Positions 25,001 through 33,633 of a stretch of 64,000 bases of DNA are shown here, piece after piece. This stretch comes from Toxotes chatareus (Eukaryota; Chordata; Actinopteri; Toxotidae): NCBI GenBank assembly GCA_016801885.1, contig CM028888.1:6432501-6496500 (forward strand), written 5' to 3'. The first letter of the stretch is position 1, and the number at the start of each line of letters is the position of its first letter. Position numbers and translations under genes: made by a program. The notes under the pieces are model-generated. The model ran no database searches. It was not told the origin of the DNA and worked only from the letters and a program-made list of their open reading frames with translations.

Positions 25001-26938
25001 GCACAGGACACAGTGTTTCAGTCAGACACCTGTGGCAGCACCTGTGCTCTATTCCAAACACTCCTCTCTCTGTGTCCAGCCTTCCTGTCTTCCCTTTCAC
25101 CTCCTCCATCTCTGGTATGAGGACACAGCTGTATGGCCTGTCATTAAGGAGCACCTCCCCAGCTGCTATGCTCTCTGCAGCCACCAGGTGTCGACCTTTC
25201 TCTGGGCTGAAGCCAATAGCAGTTAGAGGACAAATCCCACATGTCAGAGGTCCAACAGATGGTGCTTTTACTCTGTCCGGGACTTTATGATTCTTTAAGG
25301 CAGGACTGTGATGATCGTCTTTTGCCTTTTGACCTCTGGAGAGGTGTTTGAGACACTGTGCACGACGGTCCTCTAGTTTGTGTGAGAGATGAGAAGGGTA
25401 GCCATTCTTCAAGGCTTTGTCAGTGTCATCAAGGCATTCCTGAGGAAAAGAGAAAAACTGGACTGTGAGCCACTACAAAATCCCAGTGTGTGAGCAAAAC
25501 AGAAAAACTTTTACAAACTTAGAAACATCTGCACTTTAGTTATAACATTTTTAAAGGTTCTAAGATTGAGTATTAAGTTAAACCTAAACCAGGAGATACT
25601 GGGGTGGGGTATACATTTTAGTGTCAGTGATGAGTGTGAAAAGGTAAAAAATCCTGACATTTATTTATGTGCTCTTGTAAATCATCTGCTATTTGCAACT
25701 TTAGTATAAACAGCATGTTAATTAAGCTTGTGAGGGTACTGTTTACATGTGGTAACTTTTCCCCGGCAGGATTCTGGCAGTCTAGCGCTATTCAAATTGA
25801 TCACAGAATGATGACACAAGCTGTTAAACATCTGCAGGCACATTTTCAGCCAACAAATAAGCTGAACTGGTATAAACAGATTTTAATGACAATATAAGTA
25901 CCACAATGCTTCATTATTTAATTGCTGAAGGTGGCACCATCTCACCTGGTAGTGCTGCAGATGGTAGAGCGCAGCAGAGCGGTTGGCATAACACAGAGAC
26001 AGCTGCTCTGAATTTTGGGGAGCAAAACATATGCCCTGTCATGACAGGAGACAGAGATGCACATTAATTAGGGCTGGGAGGCATGTCACGTTTAAGGCAT
26101 ACTGCTATTTAATCCCAAATGCACTGTTAGACTACAACTCTCAAAATATAAGCACCTGATTTTGAACCAGTTTGCCATCAACTGAAAACACTAATGTAAT
26201 CAGATAAATGCAAAAGTATGTGAGCTGGGCATAACCACACGTTGGGTGGTTAATTGAATGGAATGATGGATTGTGTTCACTTCACCTGTGAATAGTGCAG
26301 GGCGGCCGCAGTGTAGTCTCTGGTCTTGAAGCGAGAGTTACCCCTCTCCCTGCATTTGGCTGCTTGCTCTGTGTCCTTCTGTACTGAGTATCTTACCGAG
26401 ATTGACTGAAGAAAATCCAGATCATCTTGGCTGTAAAAACAGATTGTACATGTCTATAAACCACTAAAAAAATACACAGAGGAAACGCGCTGTTTTCAGT
26501 TAGCAACTAAACCAGTCAAAAACTTTCTCCAACAGGATTACTACGGAGGCTGGGGCAAAATTACACAGAATTAATCATGAAATTTAATCACTTTCTAAAA
26601 CAGCCCAGATGCTTCGTACAAGTGCACAACAGAAAAGTGGATCAGCTGGTTCAGTCAGCCCCAGATCCCCTGATCAAAACAGTACGTTTAAAATAGTTTT
26701 ATGGCCCCAAGACCTTCAGTTAGATAATAAACTGATGTGACACTGATCAGTCAGATGCTTTAAATCCACTAATATTTAACTACAGTAGTCAGCCAGCTAC
26801 TCACGTTGTCAGAGTTAAGGCACATTTAAAAACATCATCTATTTCAAGCAGGGATGTAAAATGCTCCTTTAACTCGGGGTCGAGTCCGGTCCATTTCTGT
26901 GCAACGTGATCTTGCCACGGGAGACACGGAAGGTCCAT
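21962..26938 (-). CDS. smyd4: SET and MYND domain-containing protein 4 (10 coding exons)
   Basis: Spliced exons in transcript order: 26938-26805, 26430-26286, 26035-25946, 25439-24413, 24067-23801, 23421-23222, 23109-22962, 22867-22751, 22354-22231, 22085-21962. All junctions are GT-AG and keep frame, giving 2,376 nt or 791 aa (human SMYD4 is 804). Order of parts: N-terminal TPR-like helices (about 60-155), the first half of a split SET domain, a MYND zinc finger (C258-x2-C261, C271-x2-C274, C280-x3-C284, then H292/H293 and C297), the main SET part with NHSCCPN (492-498) and EILHCYG ending at 555, a post-SET cysteine cluster (C578-x-C580-x2-C583), and C-terminal TPR-like helices. The family is thought to act in chromatin regulation through histone deacetylase partners, and zebrafish smyd4 is needed for heart development. 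The SET and post-SET residues look intact. The start at 26,938 (MDLP) matches the mammalian start; an in-frame ATG at 27,019 would add 27 residues. Confidence 0.93.
22231..22354 (-). CDS. smyd4: smyd4 exon 9
   Basis: Residues 710-751 (GDWNNAASHLERS, then LFKLAQLHFNG). C-terminal TPR-like helix pair. Acceptor tag, donor gtgagt. Confidence 0.9.
22751..22867 (-). CDS. smyd4: smyd4 exon 8
   Basis: Residues 671-710 (GEALRLLNRAH, then LADAMARAYATMG), a TPR-like helix pair. Acceptor ttag, donor gtgaga. Confidence 0.9.
22962..23109 (-). CDS. smyd4: smyd4 exon 7
   Basis: Residues 622-671. The start KSSVDKGTGFICSHSSCGHC carries cysteines of the post-SET region, then an amphipathic helix begins. Acceptor ttttcag, donor gtgaga. 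Confidence 0.88.
23222..23421 (-). CDS. smyd4: smyd4 exon 6
   Basis: Residues 555-621. Contains the post-SET zinc cluster CQCEAC (578-583) after RQRLLQEQYYFLC, then a charged loop and CGKCKGSFK. Acceptor cttcag, donor gtacgt. Confidence 0.92.
23801..24067 (-). CDS. smyd4: smyd4 exon 5
   Basis: Residues 466-555. Core SET motifs LLNHSCCPNTS and GQEILHCYG. The loop between them (about 503-530) is longer than I recall for the human protein. Acceptor ctgacag, donor gtaagg. Confidence 0.93.
24140..24305. repeat. interspersed repeat family C, copy 2 (smyd4 intron 4)
   Basis: Reads 'atcaattaatcaattagttg', then 'cttctcaaatgtcaagg', 'ggttttcttagtcttctgtg' and a degraded end. Most of smyd4 intron 4 (24,068-24,412) is made of this element. 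Confidence 0.5.
24413..25439 (-). CDS. smyd4: smyd4 exon 4 (large MYND exon)
   Basis: Residues 124-466, 1,027 nt, by far the largest exon. Holds the last TPR-like helix, the SET N-lobe (GRHLVAAESIAAGEVLL) and the MYND finger (258-297). The segment after the MYND finger is longer and more polar than the rest. Acceptor cctcag, donor gtaact. Confidence 0.93.
25946..26035 (-). CDS. smyd4: smyd4 exon 3
   Basis: Residues 94-123 (LCYANRSAALYHLQHYQ), a TPR signature. Acceptor atgacag with a weak pyrimidine tract, donor gtgaga. Confidence 0.9.
26286..26430 (-). CDS. smyd4: smyd4 exon 2
   Basis: Residues 45-93, including the TPR pattern RERGNSRFKTRDYTAAALHY. Acceptor tttacag, donor gtgaag. Confidence 0.9.
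26805..26938 (-). CDS. smyd4: smyd4 exon 1 (coding part)
   Basis: Residues 1-45, starting MDLPCLPWQDHVAQKW, which aligns with the mammalian start MDLP...W...QKW. Donor gtgagt. An upstream in-frame ATG at 27,019-27,017 would prepend a 27-residue basic-hydrophobic stretch. Confidence 0.85.
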
Positions 26939-27615
26939 CGTGAAGTACCGGAGGGCAGTTTTGGGTTTATTTTGATCCAGTTTCACGCCACATTGAATCA
27001 GTGACAACGCCGCTGCCAAGTTGACGCGGACTTAATGCGAGTTTCCGATAATAACATTCAAAATAAAACCCGCACCTTCGAAAATCGCAGTGTCGTCAAA
27101 GGGAAATCACTATCTCCAAAATTAAGGGATGAGAAACATATCCCTGGATTATCTCTAAAATGCATTCACATAAACAAGGCTGATTCCTCAATTTGGAAAA
27201 GGTGAAGCTCTTGGAGAAGCTGAAAATCTGTTGAAACCTAAAGGCACAATCCACAAAAAGGTAACTCTAGTATTCAAACATTTAGATACAATAAATAAAT
27301 TGTTAAACTATGTATTCAGCCAAACGTAATTGTTAACTTACAATATATTTCTCTCAATACCTGCAAACTTGGTCATAATAGTATTGTTATAATGTCTGCC
27401 TTACAATAGCCTAACCAAATTTACACCTTTATTTTGAAGGAATAAATATTCCCTATCCGGTTTAGTTCCTGTTGCAGTCACATTGGTTTTTGTAGTTGTA
27501 ACGAAAGTATCGTTTGCCTCGCTTATCTCGCGATAAGAAACATACGTTTACCTTGGGCTACGCACGAAAAAAGGCTAAAGTCTGCGGGCTTTGAGAGCAA
27601 CTTTACCCGGGAGAC
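26939..27615. promoter_or_regulatory. head-to-head smyd4/rpa1 bidirectional promoter
   Basis: The start codons of the divergent genes smyd4 and rpa1 are 677 bp apart, so both promoters must lie here or overlap. The interval has more CpG than the flanks and no clear TATA box. It contains TCTCGCGA at 27,526-27,533 (9 of 10 matches to the CGCG element TCTCGCGAGA bound by BANP and ZBTB33) and an inverted CCAAT box (ATTGG, 27,482-27,486). Both lie near the rpa1 side, 80-135 bp before its ATG. The same gene pair is divergent in mammals. Confidence 0.75.
27526..27533 (+). promoter_or_regulatory. CGCG-box (TCTCGCGA)
   Basis: A TCTCGCGA octamer 83 bp before the rpa1 ATG. This element is typical of bidirectional housekeeping promoters and is recognised by BANP. 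Confidence 0.6.
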
Positions 27616-27648
27616 ATGAGTGTGACACTCTCACAGGGGGCGGTTGAG
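27616..27648 (+). CDS. rpa1: rpa1 exon 1
   Basis: Residues 1-11 (MSVTLSQGAVE), aligning with human MVGQLSEGAIA. Donor gtaaat, phase 0. Confidence 0.9.
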
Positions 27649-30600
27649 GTAAATATAAATATTATTACAACTGAATTACCTTTTTTTCCGCTTGACTTGA
27701 TGTGTCCGGGCTGATATTTAGCAATGTAGCGCTATCAGCTGCAACATGCTAGCATTGTGAGCGAATGAGATTTAAAGAGTCAGTTGCATCTGCAGCTCAG
27801 ATAGTTTAAACTTTGATGGCCCTTGAAAACAAGCAGTGAGTTTCTGTGCATATACGGTGATAAATCCAAGATTGCTTCATTTATTCAAATGTTGTCGTAG
27901 AACAGTGCTTTGATCAAGTGGTCAGAATAAAATCTTGACATTTGGCCAGTTCTTCCAAAACGTCTGGGGTCCAGGGAGACTATGAATGCCCGTTCAGCCT
28001 ATAAACTCCTGTTTACCTGCTGGGGGCAGTACAAAGTATTTACCACATTAGTCTCCAGTGATGTTAAACTGTGACTTCTCATTAGCAGCATGGTAATGTG
28101 ATGGGACAAGATGAGGCCAACCAGGAAGTACTAATAAGTGAAAATGTTTTGTTGTTTAGGCCCTGTTCAAAGGCTCACAGGTGAACAATCCCGTGCTGCA
28201 GGTTCTGGTAAGTAAATTTAAGTTCACTTGACCAGCCAATCCAGCTATATTTTCTTTCAAACTCCACCACAGAAGGAGACATGGATAAAATCTTCTATCA
28301 CAGTATGTGCAACTTCCTAAAATGAAATCACTGTAATGGGATAGGGTAAATTTTAATTAAGAATATTAAGTTGATTGGATAAAATTAATCAGATGGGAGT
28401 TTTTGGCCTATCCAGAGATTGAATTTTAAACTGTCACCATCAAATAAGTAAAGGCAAAATGACAAAAAAGAAAATGTAATATAAGTCTCAGAGTTGAATA
28501 ATGTTCTCGCTTGGTGAGAGATGAATGAATGAAAATACTTTGATAATGTTACTTAATTATTGTCCAGTGTGCACTGGGCCGCTGAATGAAATGAGCCTTC
28601 ATGGCACTGTCAGCTGTCCTCAGGTTTTAAATAATTATTGTGTTGCTAATAAAATCCTTCCTTCCCTCTGTGTTTGTCAGAGCATCCGTCAGATCAGTAA
28701 TGCCTCAGGCCCGCCCAGGTACCGGTTCGTGCTGAGTGATGGTCAGCACTATTGGTCTTGTGAGTATCTTGCAGTAGCCAGAAAACATTCATAATGTGAT
28801 CTGTGGTGGTCTGGTGTGTTGACAGCAGACTGACAGACAAACCTGGGGTCCAACAAGGCAAATACCATCAGTTATAAAATACAGTAGTAGGGCTGAGGAA
28901 AATTTGCAGCTCAGAAGATAACCAAGTACCAGTGATAGATAAATCGGCTGAGTAATTTTTTTTTTCTAAGACATAAACAAATGTATTTGCTTTGGTTTGT
29001 GTATGCAGCCTTCCTGCTGGCCACCCAGTTAAACAGTCTGGTAGACGAGAACCTCCTGGTACCGAATTGTGTGTGTATGATGAAGAAGACCATCACCAAC
29101 ACACTGACAGATGGCAGGTATGTGCTTACTCTTTGTTTCCTTTCTTCATCTGCCTCCATTTTGTTGCACGTAATCACCTTTTGCTTCATTTTTACTTTCC
29201 CCCACCTCTTGTGTTCCAGGCGTGTGGTGATTGTGATGGACATGGAGATACTGCAGTCGGCCGAGGAAACTGGAGGGAAGATTGGAAATCCTGCTCCATA
29301 TAATTCAGATGGTATGGTCCTTTTAAAATGTACAGGCATGAAGTTAGAAACAGTAATAAAAAAAATTCTGAAGATCCCTTATGGTTTTTATTCAACTTGC
29401 AGATAAGAATGAGAATGTGGGGTCAAGCACCTCTGTCTCAGTATCACCTCCATCAGCTGCAGTACCTGGACCCTCCTACAAGAACAGCAGCAGTAAGTGT
29501 CATATCAAAGATTTTTTAGTATGATTTTATGCTTCTGTATTCTCTTGTTCTCTCAGTCATTACATATACTTTCATACTGTTCAGTGTCTCCACGTGTATT
29601 AGACTTAAATATGCCATGATAATGATAAACCAGTCATTTTCATTAGTTACTTTCACAGCAGAAGTATATTTGTATGTTGCTGACTTCTCATACACCAGCA
29701 GTTATTAAAATGAAATCTGATTAGTGTTTGGCAGGATCATACTTTGCAGTAAATAGGTGACGCATCCTGAAGAGCAAGACTCCACTTGTTTTACAAAAAA
29801 AAAAAAAAATCAACCCAGCCAACAAACATTCCACTTACCTGCACTAAGAATGTACAACAATAAAACCTTTGCTTTACATGTACAAGTGAGCAGCATATGG
29901 CTGATGCAGATTAAACGCAATTCATTTAGTTTTTAAAAATCTCTGCTCTGTGTTTTTTAAACCAGGGGAACATGTGGTGTGTTGACAATAGTACAGAAAA
30001 AAATACACGTGGATGCTTTTCCAAACCACTGCATTGCAAGGCAGAGATGTCTAAATAAATCAATTGTTTTAAACAAAGCAAAGCAATGTCCCCAGAGGCC
30101 CCCAAGCTCTATGTCTGTGGATATTACATGTCATGTAGATTAATACTACTTATTTGCCGAACAGATTACAGTAATTAAATACCTCACTAATATAAACAAG
30201 TTCTTATTTCTTCATTTAGTAGTTAGATGCACTGATTATTAGGACTTTACTCAGCTTAACTTCAGTTTTGTCAGCTGGAAGTCACAGATTTCATTCTGTA
30301 TTCTACAATCTTGCACAAGGAGCTCAGTCAGGGAAGCAAGTAGAGGTCATTTTCAGGTAATAACTAATTCAACATCATTTGGACGTTGTAAAATTTTCTC
30401 AGAGTTTAATCTTTAGCCTCAGTTCTTAACAAGAATAATCTGTTGATTGTTTACACCAGTCACTCTCAGGTGTGTTTCACTATGGTAAGAATGTAATGGT
30501 ACTTTTGGAATAACAGGGTATTTTAGGATTAGATATTAGGATATTTTAGGTTAGATTGTTGAGTTTTGCCCCAGTTACTGTAGAGAAAAGTGGAATAATT

Positions 30601-33579
30601 TGACAAACTCTAATCTCACCAACAGAGGGAGCCAGATACCCTTTGAAGGAAGAGTGTTGACGAATGATTTGCAGTCCTCTCACTGGTTTCTCTCCTCAGC
30701 ACTGTTGTTCTGCAGCTATAATTTGGGACCAACAGAGTCTTTGTTATTCAGTTTTCAATCTCATTTGCCATACCACACTTTAACCACTCTTACTAAAAAG
30801 TGAAGTTTTCATTCCTTTGATATTCATGGGACTCCAGTGTTCAAAGGCTGTAGTTGGAGTGTGGGTTAAGAACTAGATGAAATGGGATCATAAGGCACAG
30901 CATGGTTTCCAAACCAGTTGAAGGTACCCACAGGAAATGCTAAATTAATGGAAGAGTGCAGTTCTTTCAGCTCAAGTGCCCCCCCCACATCACCTTGCGC
31001 ACTTTTATCATATTTACTGCTTAACCATCAGAGCAGGAAACGTTTCTTGTTGCCCACTGGCCACCGTGGCTGGTGGAGTCCATAAGGCACCCTTCACTGT
31101 TTTACCACCAACCAGATTTTTATAGCAGAATAGGACCCCCAAATGATGGTTGGTTTCCTGCCAAGATGGCTGGTGCCATGTATCATGCCTAAAGTAGAGA
31201 CTGTGTTTTATTGGATCTTCTTTTATTAGCTTAGCCTTTGTTTCACTCAGTTGTTTATACCACCAACTGCTCACAGCATCGACATTGATTTTGTTATGTG
31301 GCAGAAGCATATCCAGTAGTCCTCCTCAGTGGAGGATGTAGGCATGTGGGTGGATAATGAGTGCTTGATATATATTGTGTGTTTGTGCATGTGTAGGTGT
31401 GTGTCCATATGTGTGTGTTGTGGCTGAGGGAGCTTGTGTGGGCCGATGGCTCCTCCAGTTCATGGCTTCATGAATATTGTGTTGTGGACTGAATCCCCAT
31501 GTAGCGTTGCACAGACGGAAGGAGAGAAGGAAAGTCAACTAATTTGACTCGGAAAAGATGAGGCTCTGCATTAAGCAATTCATCAGACTCTTTCTTCGTT
31601 ATATCCTTTGATCCATGTTACCTCAGAGATCCCGCAAGATACAGTAAACCTGCTGCTCTGTTTAATTGTTCTGTTGATGAAATGTCCTGCATGCCTGTTT
31701 AGAGCCAAAAACAAACTTTATGCATCAAATCTCAAAGCATTTTTTCCTGCTCAATGCATCTAAGTGTCTGATTACTTTCCGGTATTTTTGTAAATTGCAT
31801 TTTCAGTAAGTAGATAAATTTGTGTGCAATCACAAAATGCTAAATGCCACAAATCAAGTATTTCCAATGAGCTGTGGGCAACATAATGACTTGGGAGGCT
31901 CTTGTTTTATTAGAGGATCTGAGTTCAGCCTCAGTTAAGACTTCAGTCTTTGAGCAACACACTGAATCCCTGGGCACTCCGATTTGGCTAATATGGCTCC
32001 TTGCTTCCTTCGCTTGCGTCTCTTCCTCGAGTCTAGCTCCTGCCAGTGGGGATGGCAGAGAGAACTAAGACACGAGCAGGAGAAATAACGGCAGAGGAGC
32101 TGTTTTTTCCAGACGAGACGTCCTCGCTCACTATGGCGTCATTTTCACAAAACAGCTACTCCTCATGACGCACAGCATCTCAGTTGTCTTGTAATGGGTT
32201 GAAATAAATAAATAAGATAACATTTCAGATAACTGCTGCTGCAATACCAATTATAGACTGCTGTGTCAGAGCACGATAGAGACAACACCAGCAGACAAAT
32301 ACATTTGTTTATTACTGAAATAATAGAACAGATGAGACGGAGTAATACAATTAAATAAAGTCAATAATTTGGCTCTGAGACTCAGCAGGTACAGTGAGTC
32401 CACTCTATTTAGGCTGAGGCTGGATTTTATCAGAGAAATAATTCTGTGACTAGTCAGCTATTTAGGATACACAGGATACTCCCTTGGTTTCTCCCTCCAC
32501 CCTCTTTGTCTTCTCCGAAACGTATTTAAGTATTGGAACATTCTTGAAGGCAACCCTTGATCAGTTTCCAGGTCAAGGGCCAGAGGACGGAGGAGTGAGG
32601 ACGGGAGGAAGCGTAATTAGCTTAGCTTACCTCCTGTCAAGTCTACATATTCTGCTCTGTGGTGACCTTTGACATCCTTGGAGTGGGAGGATGTGATCAG
32701 AAAACATTTTTTGCTCTGGTACCAGCAGAGTTTGAAGAAACAATTTTGAGCATTGGTTTTGTTTTGAACATTTAATAATGTTTGAGCATGTCAGTGACCA
32801 GTGACATTATAGTCTATTCAAAAAACGTTGAGTCACAGTATTAACATTCTGAAACAATATACAAAAAAACAATCTATAAGCGGTAGGTGTGGAGTCAGAG
32901 GTCATGACACAGTAGCCACTGACGGTTCTGTACTGCCATTTAAATATTCATCAGCACCCATCACTTAAAATAGACTACCTTCAAACTGCTTCGCAGATGA
33001 TATTTAAATTCCAAAAAGAGATCTGCGCTTGCTGAAGTGCAGTTAAAAAAAAAAAAAAAAATTCATTATTCATCAGTAACCATTCTCTTCAGGTTTCCTT
33101 TGTCCTCACAGCTCTTTATTTCTTCTCCTCTCTCTGTGTCACATAAACACACATGCACACACACACTCACACACTCTTTACACACTCTCTTTCTTATTCA
33201 CTTTATTTATTGCTTTTTTTTCTTGTCTATATCTTTCTCTCTTCCTTCATTGTCTCCACCACCAGGCACTCTTTACAAACAGGCTGTTGAATACGTTGTT
33301 GGCATGCATATCAGGAGCCTGTACTGATCTTAATCACAAAAAATGAGGATCCTTGATAGAGCTCTGTGCCCCTGTCTTTGCTCTGTTCTTCACCATCCTG
33401 CCACCCCACCCATCCTCCTTCCACCCATCCCCACCACCTATCATCTCCCCTTCTCTTCTTTCAGTACCAGCTCCTTCCCTCCAACACTCCATCCAGATAC
33501 CGTGTGTATGAATATTGATGTTAATTACCCCTCGTCTGAAAATAGCTGTTCAACCTGTGATTTCCCCAAGGAATTTGCT

Positions 33580-33633
<54 letters not shown>

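Noticed and set aside
28911..29339. 142-codon minus-strand frame
   Set aside because: Antisense shadow of rpa1 exons 4 and 5.
31014..31310. 98-codon minus-strand frame in rpa1 intron 6
   Set aside because: Looked briefly like a transposon-derived peptide but matches no family I can name and has no neighbouring element ends.
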